Part shown: positions 48,101 to 56,756 of the stretch, piece by piece
Layout of the letters: every line of letters starts with the position of its first letter
Numbering within the stretch: the stretch's first letter is position 1
Origin: JAPPHA01 sp963662815
Lineage (GTDB): Bacteria > Pseudomonadota > Alphaproteobacteria > Rhodobacterales > Rhodobacteraceae
NCBI GenBank assembly: GCA_963662815.2
Contig: CAXXWA010000040.1
Location: 1 to 64,000 of the forward strand
Length of the DNA: 64,000 nucleotides
Direction: 5' to 3'
Position numbers and translations under genes: made by a program
The notes under the pieces: model-generated
What the model saw: only the letters and a program-made list of their open reading frames with translations
What the model was told of the DNA's origin: nothing
Database searches by the model: none

Positions 48101-48787
48101 ATGTTGACGCGCAAACAGAGGGATCTCCTGGAATTGATCAACGAACGGATACAGGAAGACGGGGTCACGCCCTCCTATGAAGAATTGAAGGCGGCGCTGT
48201 CGCTACGGTCAAAATCCGGGATTCATCGCCTTATCACCGCCCTTGAGGAACGCGGCTACATTCGCCGCATTGAGAACAAGGCAAGGGCAATCGAGGTCAT
48301 CAGGCTGCCGGACGCACTCGGAAGGAAGCGGTTCGAGCCGCGGGTCGTTGACGGAGGCCTCGTACGTCCGCCTTCCGGATCCATGCCGGTCGCGGCGGGC
48401 CACGCCCTTGACGTCCCGGTCATGGGACGCATCGCAGCGGGTACGCCTATCGAAGCGATTCAGGATGTTTCGCACCACGTCTCCGTTCCTGGGGACATGC
48501 TGCAAAACTCCGGGCAGCACTACGCCCTCGAGGTCAAGGGCGACTCCATGATAGACGCAGGGATCAACGACGGAGACATCGTTGTCATCCGGCAGCAGAT
48601 CGACGCTGAAAACGGCGACATTGTTGTCGCCCTTGTCGACAATGAGGAAGCAACGTTGAAGCGGCTGCGAAAGAGGGGCAATGTCATTGCGCTGGAAGCT
48701 GAGAACAGGAACTACGAGACGCGCGTTTACCGCAAGGACCAGGTCAAGATCCAAGGTCGGCTGGTCGGTCTCATCAGGACCTATTGA
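48101..48787 (+). CDS. lexA: SOS-response repressor and protease LexA
   Basis: LexA represses DNA-damage genes and cleaves itself when RecA filaments form. The 228-residue protein begins MLTRKQRDLLELINERIQED with a winged helix-turn-helix (SLRSKSGIHRLITALEERG). The cleavage bond is A113-G114 in GRIAAGTP, the nucleophile S149 in KGDSMIDAG and the base K187 in EATLKRL. It has its own SOS box. In relatives comEC usually follows; here the next intact genes are a restriction-modification pair. Confidence 0.97.
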   Translation: MLTRKQRDLLELINERIQEDGVTPSYEELKAALSLRSKSGIHRLITALEERGYIRRIENKARAIEVIRLPDALGRKRFEPRVVDGGLVRPPSGSMPVAAGHALDVPVMGRIAAGTPIEAIQDVSHHVSVPGDMLQNSGQHYALEVKGDSMIDAGINDGDIVVIRQQIDAENGDIVVALVDNEEATLKRLRKRGNVIALEAENRNYETRVYRKDQVKIQGRLVGLIRTY

Positions 48788-48988
48788 CGAATGCGCCTTG
48801 CTCCGCAGCCGGTCAGCACCCCCGGCAAGGCAGCATCGCGGAGATCCGAAAATCGGACTGCTTCCGGTCCCAACACGTCTGGATGCCGGCATACTGAAAC
48901 GCCGCGCTTCAGATGATTGAACGGAGGAAGCCAGCTATGCTTGCCGGACTGGAATTAAGTACTTGAATCCACGCCAGGAATCCTGGTC

Positions 48989-49930
48989 TTGTGGAGTCTC
49001 ATCAGGGAAAATTCCGTGACGCGATCAACGGTCGGCATGATCCAACCGTGCGAAGAGCTCCCGAACAATGATGCAGCGAGCGAATGTCTCGAATCGCGAA
49101 GTCGGCCTGATGGTGTCGAATGCCCACGTTGCGGAAGAGGCATGATTGGCGCACGCCAGGCAATGCGGGTTGGCTGCTGCATATTTCGGGACTGCAAGAA
49201 AGTGTTCGCCGTACGCAAGAGAAGGAATTTTCGGCGGTCGCATGTGCCGCTGCGCACGTGGACTTGCGCCAGGCATCTCGCCGTCGCGGCGCGGATGGGC
49301 ACTTCACCCTTGCAGCCCGACGAGGAGACATGCGCCACTCGGACGCCATCCTGGCGAAGGATGCGGCGGGTCGGAGAAGCGTGCAGCGGCTACGCCAACA
49401 TTCAATCCGGAATTATCGAGACCGACGTGGCGCGTGTTGGCGAATTGGAAGCCAAACAACTTCCTGACAAGATGCACAAGGCTGGCCGTGAAACTATTGG
49501 CAAGATTCCGATCATGGGCGCCGGGGAACGTGGGGCGAGGGTTGTCGCCGAACGAGCGGCAAGTGCTGATCAGGAAACCGCAAGCGATTTCTCCGCCTCG
49601 AAGGTGAGCAAGGACTCGACCGCCTCCACGGGCAAGTCCACGATCTACAACCATTTGATACTCGATCTTGACACGGCGAACCATTCGGCAGGTGGGCACG
49701 TACGAGATGCCGAACGCACGAACTCTTTCGAGAGCATTTGGTCCGTCCCGAAATGCCTGATCCACGGAACCTGGAAACACGTTTCGCCGAGGCACCTTCA
49801 CCACTACAACATTGATGCGTCTTTCCGCCACAATGAGGAAAACCGCGAAATTCTCGCTGATGATCGGGTCGACGCCATGGTATCAAGATCGACCTGCAAG
49901 AGGATCGCCTGCAAGGAGGCCGTCGCATGA
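48989..49930 (+). mobile_element. IS1595-type (ISXO2-like) transposase, inactivated
   Basis: The 313-residue frame resembles IS1595-family transposases over most of its length. The N-terminus has the zinc ribbon CPRCGRGMIG and C-x-F-R-D-C. IIETD holds the first catalytic aspartate. KAGRETIGKIPIMG, HSAGGHV and NSFESIWSVPKCLIHGTWKH match the later core and the catalytic glutamate. The normal second aspartate (VYTD) reads TIYNH, so the DDE triad is incomplete, and the helical part near residues 90-130 has diverged. It is probably inactive. No terminal inverted repeats or target duplication were identified. Its end overlaps the methyltransferase start by 4 bp. Confidence 0.7.
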
Positions 49931-50691
49931 AGCCCTTGGCCGATGTCAAGAAAACGAATCAGGCATCCGAACCGGTTCATTCCGGCAAAACGAAAACCGT
50001 TTTCTCGAACGCCCGAAAGTTGCGGGTCAATGAACCGGCCGCACCCCCGGATGACTTTCCAACCAATGCGCGAATCAAGATGGAAGGTTTGGAGTTTCTG
50101 AATCGACTGCCAAGTGGGTGTGCAGCAGCGGCGTTTTTTGATCCGCAATTCAGAGGCGTGTACGACAAGATGAAGTACGGCAACGAGGATACCAGCCGCA
50201 ATGCCGTCAGGGTGAGACTTCCGCAGATGACGGAAGAAACCATCACCAAGTTCGTTCAGGAGATTTCCCGCGTCCTTATCCCGTCGGGGCACCTTTTCCT
50301 CTGGATGGACAAGTTCCATTTGTGCAGCGACTTCCAGAATTGGTGCGACGGCACGAAGCTTTCAGTGGTTGACATGTTGACATGGGACAAGGAAAGGATC
50401 GGCCTCGGATACAGAACGCGGCACAGAAGCGAATTCTGCATGATCCTGCAAAACGAACCGCGCCGCGCGAAAGGCGTGTGGACATTACGGAACATTCCGG
50501 ATGTTTGGGCGGAAAGGATCACGGAGAAGAAACACCCGCACAACAAGCCAGTGAAGCTCCAGGCCGAATTGATTGAAGCCGTGACTGCTCCCGGAGACTT
50601 GGTGATTGATCCCGCCGCCGGGTCTTTTTCGGTCATGGAATCGTGCAACCTGAAGGGCCGCGTGTTCCTTGGGTGCGACATACGCGGATGA
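49927..50691 (+). CDS. Site-specific DNA methyltransferase
   Basis: The product is a 254-residue N6-adenine or N4-cytosine DNA methyltransferase with the order motif IV first, SAM-binding motif I last (beta-class-like). Motif IV reads FFDPQF at residues 71-75, where DPPY is standard. LIEAVTAPGDLVIDPAAGS near the C-terminus corresponds to motif I, where DPFAGSG is usual. LLTWDK-like (MLTWDKERIG) and HRSEFCMIL segments are also typical. It overlaps the nuclease gene by 4 bp. The first 45 residues are poorly conserved in style, so the true start may be downstream. Base composition is lower in GC than in the backbone genes. The altered motif IV leaves activity uncertain. Confidence 0.82.
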   Translation: MKPLADVKKTNQASEPVHSGKTKTVFSNARKLRVNEPAAPPDDFPTNARIKMEGLEFLNRLPSGCAAAAFFDPQFRGVYDKMKYGNEDTSRNAVRVRLPQMTEETITKFVQEISRVLIPSGHLFLWMDKFHLCSDFQNWCDGTKLSVVDMLTWDKERIGLGYRTRHRSEFCMILQNEPRRAKGVWTLRNIPDVWAERITEKKHPHNKPVKLQAELIEAVTAPGDLVIDPAAGSFSVMESCNLKGRVFLGCDIRG

Positions 50692-51380
50692 TCAAGCTAT
50701 ACGAAGTGAAGGGCAAGACGATCGCCCAGATCGAGAACGGAGCATACTACCGTTGCTTCGGAAACGTTGCCTTGGCGCAAATGCTCAGCCGCGTTCAGTC
50801 GCTCATCATCAAGAACGGATTTGAACTTGAGAAGATGATCACCGACCTGGCGTCCGATCGTCACATAGCGGACCTGGATGAATTCTTGTCACGTCAGATC
50901 ATGCCGACCGGTACAATGCTTGCCACCAAGAGGGCGATCAAGAAATGCGACTTAATACGAGGACGCGGAATCGAACCGGATTTCATGGTGTTCCAGCACA
51001 TCGGATCAAGCCAGATGTGCTATGTGGTCGAGTTGAAGGATGGCCACGAATTCGACACCAAGTCTTCGGCGAAGGAACACGCGAATCTGCACCAATTCAT
51101 TTCCTTGAATGCAGATCCCCTTCGCTACTTCAAGGTCTACACCAAGATCGTCGGATTCAATGCGCAGAACCAGGACGAAATCCGCATCGGATTCAAGAAC
51201 AAGATCGACCTGGATCAAGCGATGACCGGCAAGGAGTTTTGCGACCTATTGGGAGTCGACTACGATGCGATTCTGGACACGAGAGCAAGGGATCGGGAAG
51301 CGAATTTCAAAGAGCTGGCACAGGAACTGGCCAAAATTCCTGAACTATTGGAAGCCCTTGGCGGAGAGCCAAGAATGTAG
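50688..51380 (+). CDS. Candidate type II restriction endonuclease (PD-(D/E)xK-like)
   Basis: The 230-residue protein starts at ATG 50688 inside the stop of the methyltransferase gene. It has a possible PD-(D/E)xK site: P97-D98 in GIEPDFMVFQ and E115-L-K117 in CYVVELKDG, with the usual hydrophobic strands before both. The N-terminus is MIKLYEVKGKTIAQIENGAY and the C-terminus is helical. I cannot assign it to a named restriction enzyme family. The tight coupling to a methyltransferase is the main reason to call it a restriction enzyme. Rows of this gene that I counted by hand are about 48-55% GC, lower than the flanking housekeeping genes, which suggests transfer. Confidence 0.65.
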   Translation: MIKLYEVKGKTIAQIENGAYYRCFGNVALAQMLSRVQSLIIKNGFELEKMITDLASDRHIADLDEFLSRQIMPTGTMLATKRAIKKCDLIRGRGIEPDFMVFQHIGSSQMCYVVELKDGHEFDTKSSAKEHANLHQFISLNADPLRYFKVYTKIVGFNAQNQDEIRIGFKNKIDLDQAMTGKEFCDLLGVDYDAILDTRARDREANFKELAQELAKIPELLEALGGEPRM

Positions 51381-51881
51381 TTCCCTTCCGGAGACCAGCG
51401 TCCGTTGAAGCACTTCCGCTACAGGCAAGGTGCCATCCCCTCGATGTGTTTTGGACCTTTTATCCGCCAAACGGCGGAATTCTGCGCCTACTTCCCCGCG
51501 CCCTCGGCGGGCACGACTGCGCCTCGGTCGCACGGCACGCGACTTCCCTCGATGGTCGAGAAGACGGCGACGCACAGGCGCCGATCGATCAGGGAGGCAG
51601 TACAAGGGGTTTGCCGCTGCTCATCGTCCGCAATGACCGGCCACCTTGAACGAGGTTTGAGCAGAACGCGCAGACATGTCCTTGCCGGCGTGGCAAATTG
51701 CGGTTACTCGGCTCGGGCCGTAAGCTGGGAGCAGTGACCCGTCCATGCGTCGGGTCTGCATTCTTTCACGGTTGCCCTGCAGCCACGGGCCGAGTCGGCG
51801 AAACTTCCGGGTTTTCCGCGACCAGGACTTCCCCTGATCGGGAAGTTTCGCCTTTGATTGCCCGTTGAGGAGACACCAATC
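51381..51881. other. Unassigned region between the nuclease gene and gltX
   Basis: No gene can be supported in these 501 bases. In related genomes the space between lexA and gltX is normally filled by comEC. No ComEC-like membrane segment or metallo-beta-lactamase motif was seen here. Confidence 0.4.
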
Positions 51882-53291
51882 ATGGTGAAGCAAACGGCCG
51901 TGACTCGTTTTGCCCCGTCCCCGACAGGATTTCTCCACATCGGCGGCGCGCGGACGGCACTGTTCAATTGGCTATACGCACGGCATTGCCGAGGCCGGTT
52001 TCGCCTGCGGATCGAAGACACGGATCGCGAACGCTCAACCGACGAAGCCATCTCGGCGATACTTGACGGCCTCTCGTGGCTCGGCCTCGAGCACGACGGG
52101 GAAACGGTCTACCAGTCCAGCCGCCGTGACCGCCACCGCGAGGTGGCGGGAGTCATGCTCGCGAACGGGAGCGCCTACCGGTGCTATTCCACCAGCGACG
52201 AGATCGCAGCGGAGCGCGCACGTGCCAAGGCTGCCGGCGAGCCATTGCTCTTCCGAAGTCCATGGCGGGACGCGGATTCGGAAGCCGCACCGGACGAGCC
52301 GTATGTTGTCCGCCTCAAGTCACCGGCGCGCGGCGCAGTAGAAATCCACGACAGGGTCCGCGGCAGCGTGAAATGGCAGGCGGATACGATCGAGGATCTC
52401 GTGCTGCTTCGTTCGGATGGCACGCCAACCTACAACCTCGCCGTGGTGGTCGACGATCGCGACATGGAAGTTACCCACGTCATCCGCGGAGACGACCACC
52501 TCTCGAACGCCGGAAAGCAGGCGCTCATCTATACGGCAATGGGTTGGCCCGTTCCGGAGTTCGCCCATATCCCCCTGATTCACGGATCGGACGGAAAGAA
52601 ACTCTCGAAACGTCATGGAGCGCTCGCAATCGGAGAGTATCGCACCATGGGCTACCAGCCGGTTGCCATGAGGAACTATCTGTCGCGGCTCGGCTGGTCC
52701 CACGGCGACGACGAACTGTTCACAACCGAACAGGCCGTCACATGGTTCGGACTCGATGCCGTCGGGAGGGCCCCTTCACGGCTCGACTTCAAGAAGCTCG
52801 ACAACGTTTCAGCCCACCACATAAAGACAACCGACGTTTCGCAAGTCGTGGCTGACCTGCTCGCATGGTTGCGCGCATCCCGAAATCCGTTGCCAAGCGA
52901 AGGACAGGCGAAGTTGTTGAGAAAGAACATCGGCATTCTCCGTGAACAGGCCAAGCGCCTGCCGGACGTTCTCGAGAGAGCATCCTTCCTGTTGTCGCCC
53001 CCTGCCCTGACGTCCGCGGACGTCGCGGAGAGGCTCGGCTTGCGCGTGGCCGACGTGACCTCTCTGCTTGGCGGTCTCGCGAGTCACTTCGAGGATTCCG
53101 AATGGACGCCCGAAGGGCTCGACGCCGCAATACGGTCCTTTTCGGACACGATGGACGAAAAACCGGCAAAGCTGTTTCGAATCCTGAGGTTGACGCTTGC
53201 GGGCGATGGCAAGTCGCCGTCGGTTCCGGACATGCTGACCGCACTTGGAAAAGGTGAGTCTCACCGAAGGATTCAGAAGATTCTCGCATAA
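51882..53291 (+). CDS. gltX: Glutamyl-tRNA synthetase
   Basis: The enzyme charges tRNA-Glu. The 469-residue class I synthetase has the HIGH-type motif in APSPTGFLHIGGARTALFN and the KMSKS-type motif DGKKLSKRHGA. ATG 51882 follows GTTGAGGAGACA, a good ribosome site; a TTG at 51858 is an alternative. Alphaproteobacteria often have two GltX paralogues, one of which can mischarge tRNA-Gln; which type this is cannot be told here. Confidence 0.96.
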   Translation: MVKQTAVTRFAPSPTGFLHIGGARTALFNWLYARHCRGRFRLRIEDTDRERSTDEAISAILDGLSWLGLEHDGETVYQSSRRDRHREVAGVMLANGSAYRCYSTSDEIAAERARAKAAGEPLLFRSPWRDADSEAAPDEPYVVRLKSPARGAVEIHDRVRGSVKWQADTIEDLVLLRSDGTPTYNLAVVVDDRDMEVTHVIRGDDHLSNAGKQALIYTAMGWPVPEFAHIPLIHGSDGKKLSKRHGALAIGEYRTMGYQPVAMRNYLSRLGWSHGDDELFTTEQAVTWFGLDAVGRAPSRLDFKKLDNVSAHHIKTTDVSQVVADLLAWLRASRNPLPSEGQAKLLRKNIGILREQAKRLPDVLERASFLLSPPALTSADVAERLGLRVADVTSLLGGLASHFEDSEWTPEGLDAAIRSFSDTMDEKPAKLFRILRLTLAGDGKSPSVPDMLTALGKGESHRRIQKILA

Positions 53292-53450
53292 CCGCAGTGA
53301 CCGGCATGGCCGAATCTGTCTGCGCTGTGCTAGAAACCGCGCGATCCATCAGGAGTCTCATCCTGGCCGGGCGCGCGCTTGGCAGGCTGGCGAACTTCGC
53401 TGCCGCCTTTCGTGCTGCCGCAAAACCGACAGATACTTGCGAGGAAATTC

Positions 53451-54746
53451 ATGAACCAGGCCAATAAGGAAACTGCGACTCTCACGTTCAAGGGAAAGAC
53501 GATTGAACTGCCTGTCCTTGAAGGCACGACTGGTCCGGACGTCATCGATATTCGAAGTCTCTACCGCGACGGCGGAATTTTCACCTATGATCCGGGATAT
53601 ACATCGACTGCCTCATGTGACTCGAGCATTACCTTCATAGACGGGGAAAGGGGCGAACTGCTTTATCGCGGCTATCCGATCGAGCAGCTCGCGCAGGAAT
53701 CCCACTATCTCGAAGTCTGCTACCTCCTGCTCTACGGCAACCTCCCGGACCGGTCTGAACTGGAGGACTTCGAGAACCGCGTGACGATGCACACGATGGT
53801 GCATGAGCAAATGCACAATCTGTACCGCGGTTTTCGCCGCGATGCCCATCCGATGGCAGTCGCTTGCGGCGTCGTCGGCGCCCTGTCGGCGTTCTACCAT
53901 GATTCAACGGACGTCAACGATCCCGTTCAGCGGGAAATCGCATCCATACGAATGATCGCGAAGATACCGACGATCGCCGCAATGGCCTACAAGTATTCGG
54001 TCGGACAGCCCTTCGTCTATCCGAGGAACGACCTCGACTACGCATCGAACTTTCTGCAGATGTGCTTCTCCGTGCCCGCCGAGCCGTATCGCGTGGACCC
54101 GATCCTGAGCAAGGCACTGGACAGGATATTCCTCCTGCACGCGGACCACGAACAGAATGCATCAACTTCCACAGTCCGACTCGCCGGGTCGTCAAGCGCA
54201 AATCCGTTCGCCTGCATTGCGGCCGGAATTGCCTGTCTCTGGGGACCGGCGCATGGCGGTGCGAATCAGGCCTGCCTCGAGACGCTCAAAGAGATCAGAT
54301 CGGTCGACCGGATACCCGAATACATCAAGCGCGCGCGCGACAAGTCGGACCCGTTCCGGCTCATGGGTTTCGGCCACCGCGTCTACAAGAGCTTCGACCC
54401 GCGCGCCAAGGTCATAAAGGAATCGGCGGATGAAGTCCTGGAGCAACTCGGAACGACAACCGATATCCTGAAAGTCGCGAAGGAACTCGAAAGAATCGCG
54501 CTTGAAGATGATTACTTTGTCCAGAAGAACCTTTACCCGAACGTCGACTTCTATTCCGGGATCATTCTCGAGGCGATCGGATTCCCGACCTCCATGTTCA
54601 CGCCGATCTTCGCGCTGAGCCGAACGGTCGGCTGGATCGCTCAATGGAAGGAAATGATTGGCGACCCGGTACAGAAGATTGGCCGGCCGAGGCAGCGATA
54701 CACCGGCGCGACAAAGCGGGACTACGTCAGAATAGGGAATCGGTGA
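53451..54746 (+). CDS. gltA: Citrate synthase
   Basis: Citrate synthase condenses acetyl-CoA and oxaloacetate in the TCA cycle. The 431-residue protein is the type II (hexameric, NADH-sensitive) form by length and N-terminal beta domain. Catalytic segments are LHADHEQNASTSTVR and MGFGHRVYKSFDPRA, and the C-terminal aspartate region LYPNVDFYSG. ATG 53451 follows GCGAGGAA. gltX-gltA adjacency is conserved. Confidence 0.97.
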   Translation: MNQANKETATLTFKGKTIELPVLEGTTGPDVIDIRSLYRDGGIFTYDPGYTSTASCDSSITFIDGERGELLYRGYPIEQLAQESHYLEVCYLLLYGNLPDRSELEDFENRVTMHTMVHEQMHNLYRGFRRDAHPMAVACGVVGALSAFYHDSTDVNDPVQREIASIRMIAKIPTIAAMAYKYSVGQPFVYPRNDLDYASNFLQMCFSVPAEPYRVDPILSKALDRIFLLHADHEQNASTSTVRLAGSSSANPFACIAAGIACLWGPAHGGANQACLETLKEIRSVDRIPEYIKRARDKSDPFRLMGFGHRVYKSFDPRAKVIKESADEVLEQLGTTTDILKVAKELERIALEDDYFVQKNLYPNVDFYSGIILEAIGFPTSMFTPIFALSRTVGWIAQWKEMIGDPVQKIGRPRQRYTGATKRDYVRIGNR

Positions 54747-54751
54747 TCACG

Positions 54752-54779
54752 CCGGGGGGCTGCAAGTCAGCGGCCCCGG
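54752..54779. terminator. Hairpin between gltA and the convergent crotonase gene
   Basis: CCGGGG (54752-54757) pairs with CCCCGG (54774-54779), and GCTG (54759-54762) with CAGC (54768-54771), around a 5-base loop. It sits in the 64 bp between two convergent genes and could terminate both. There is no T-run. Confidence 0.4.
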
Positions 54780-54810
54780 AATGAACTCCCGATGCTGAAC
54801 AGAAGCCTCT

Positions 54811-55587
54811 CTACCGTCCCTGGAACCGGGGAGGCCTCTTTTCGAAAAATGCGGCAACGCCTTCGCGAAAATCCCTGGTGCGTCCCGCTTCGCCCTGAAG
54901 GCGCGCTTCCATTGCAATCTGTTCGTCGAACGTCTGTTCGAGACTCTCTCGCATTGCCTGTTTGATCAGCCGGTATGCTTCCGTCGGCCCGCATGCCAGC
55001 TTGCGTGCAATGTCGTTGATCGTGTCGTCGAATTCGTCGTCGGGGACCGCCTTCCAGATCATCCCCCAGTCCGCCGCATCTCGCGCGGGTACCGGCTCCG
55101 TTAGGAGCGCCGCCCCCATTGCCCTCGACAGCCCGACTTTCCTGGGAAGCCAGTAGGTGCCGCCCGCATCCGGAATCAGACCGATGCGCGCGAACGCCTG
55201 AAGGAAATACGCGCTCTCGCTGGCAACGATGATGTCCGCGGACAGCGCCAGGTTTGCGCCGGCGCCCGCCGCAGGGCCGTTCACGGCAGCAATCGTCGGA
55301 ATCCTGCACTCAACAAGTGCACGCAGCAACGGTTCGTATTCCTCGCGCAAAGTCGTTTCGAGGTCTATGTCGGACACGCGTTGCGCGTCTCCAAGATCCT
55401 GACCGGAACAGAAGACCCGGCCTGAGCCCGTCAAAACGAGAACCCTGGCATCCGCCGCCCTGTTCTGGATCGCATGGTGCAATTCCGCCCTCATCCTGAC
55501 GTTCATGGCGTTCAGGACATCGGGTCGGTTGAGCGTAATCGTCACCACGTCTTCGGCGACATTGCAGTCGATTGTCTCGTAGCCCAT
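54811..55587 (-). CDS. Enoyl-CoA hydratase/isomerase family protein
   Basis: The product is a crotonase-fold enzyme of 258 residues from ATG 55587 (MGYETIDCNV) after CAGGAA. The oxyanion-hole segments are FCSGQDLGDA and AAVNGPAAGAGANLALSAD. Later residues PDAGGTYWLPRKVG resemble PaaG-type isomerases and short-chain hydratases. A longer frame upstream adds unsupported residues. In Rhodobacteraceae a crotonase gene commonly separates gltA from the ccm genes, as here. Confidence 0.9.
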   Translation of the reverse strand: MGYETIDCNVAEDVVTITLNRPDVLNAMNVRMRAELHHAIQNRAADARVLVLTGSGRVFCSGQDLGDAQRVSDIDLETTLREEYEPLLRALVECRIPTIAAVNGPAAGAGANLALSADIIVASESAYFLQAFARIGLIPDAGGTYWLPRKVGLSRAMGAALLTEPVPARDAADWGMIWKAVPDDEFDDTINDIARKLACGPTEAYRLIKQAMRESLEQTFDEQIAMEARLQGEAGRTRDFREGVAAFFEKRPPRFQGR

Positions 55588-56180
55588 TTCCTGCTTCGGC
55601 CTCCGGCTTCCGCGTTCGCGGGACGGAAAATATCCGCTACCGTCCGGGATGGCCACACACTGCACCGTATGACGGGTCGGCCATCACCCGGTTCGCCGTC
55701 ACGACCTGGGCCGGATCCGACCGTTCAGGATTCGAACCCAGGTGCAGTGCCCGCGTCGGCACGGTGCGCCATTTGCTGTCCGTGGCGTGACCGGGTCGTC
55801 GGCACAAGCCCTGCCCCGGTTGCTCCGGTAAGCATCGTTGCTCGAGTCCTTGTGGCAGGAGGTCGACTGACTTGTCCCGACTGCCCGACTACGGACAACT
55901 CTGACGTTGACCCGGCTGCCAGGCAACCGGTCGCGGGCAGCCTTTCGCGGCAAGGCCAACTCCGGGCCCTGCCCGTCACTGCCAAATGCCTGACCAAACG
56001 TGCCTGCAGGGGAGACCGATGATCGAGTCGGCCGAATGAGCATTGCCCGCATCGCCGGTCGTTCCGTCCCTCGCAAGAAGCGTCAGGGGCGCAAACGAAG
56101 ATAGCTGTCCGGGCTTCAAGTCCGGACCGCATCGGGGAATCCTGCGACGTCCGGAGGATTCCGACTGGCGGGTCACGCGG
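55588..56180. other. Unassigned region between the crotonase gene and ccmH
   Basis: No gene can be supported in these 593 bases. One stretch near 55725-55745 resembles a tRNA T-arm in isolation, but no tRNA fold exists around it. Confidence 0.4.
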
Positions 56181-56756
56181 TCAATCTCCGATCAATTCGG
56201 CAACGCGCCGCTTCTCTTCACCGTCGAGGGATTCCTGATCTTTCGGTGCCGCGCGGCGCAGCTGACGCCGCACGAGGAAGGCCGCGCCAGCCAGAAGGAC
56301 GATCGGACCAGCAGCCCAAAGCAGGAGATTCGCGCCTCTGGGCCGCGGATACAGCAGGACATACTCCCCGTAGCGATCGGTCACGTATTCGAGAATTTCT
56401 TCGTCGCCATCGCCGGCCGTCAGCCGTTCGCGGACGAGCAACCTGAGATCAGCCGCCAACTCGGCATTCGAACTGTCGATGTTCTCGTTCCGGCAGACCA
56501 GGCAACGCAGATTGCGGGAAATTTCCCGTGCTCTAGATTCCAGAACGGGGTCATCGAGAATCTCATGCGGTTCCACGGCAGGAACCGGCAGCGCGCAAGG
56601 CATGCTCAGGACCGCAGCCGCGGCCGCCCGGATCAACGCTGATGCGAACGGTCGGGCAACCGCGCAGTGCCTGATGCGTCGCGGGGCCATCGAATCGCTC
56701 GAGTTCGCCGCAGGCGGCAACTGGCCAAAGGCAGCTGATCCGCGTTCCCCGGTCAT
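56181..56756 (-). CDS. ccmH: Cytochrome c-type biogenesis protein CcmH
   Basis: CcmH reduces the apocytochrome c haem-binding cysteines for haem ligation. The 191 residues include an N-terminal signal region, the redox motif C85-L-V-C88 in LRCLVCRNENID, and a C-terminal transmembrane helix (about 148-166). ATG 56756 overlaps the ccmF stop by 4 bp and follows GGAGTGGAGG, which decided the start. ATG 56690 would give a shorter, more typical signal peptide and remains possible. Confidence 0.93.
   Translation of the reverse strand: MTGERGSAAFGQLPPAANSSDSMAPRRIRHCAVARPFASALIRAAAAAVLSMPCALPVPAVEPHEILDDPVLESRAREISRNLRCLVCRNENIDSSNAELAADLRLLVRERLTAGDGDEEILEYVTDRYGEYVLLYPRPRGANLLLWAAGPIVLLAGAAFLVRRQLRRAAPKDQESLDGEEKRRVAELIGD

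Noticed and set aside
49927..51380. Idea that the methyltransferase and nuclease form part of a larger multi-gene defence system such as BREX or DISARM
   Set aside because: None of the hallmark genes (PglZ, helicases, PLD nuclease) is nearby. Only two genes are present.
51405..51737. Frames between the nuclease gene and gltX examined as a possible comEC remnant
   Set aside because: No hydrophobic segments or metallo-hydrolase motifs were found in any frame.
55720..55750. T-arm-like GGGTTCGAATCC on the minus strand
   Set aside because: No acceptor stem, D-arm, anticodon arm or CCA could be built around it, and the stem pairs poorly.
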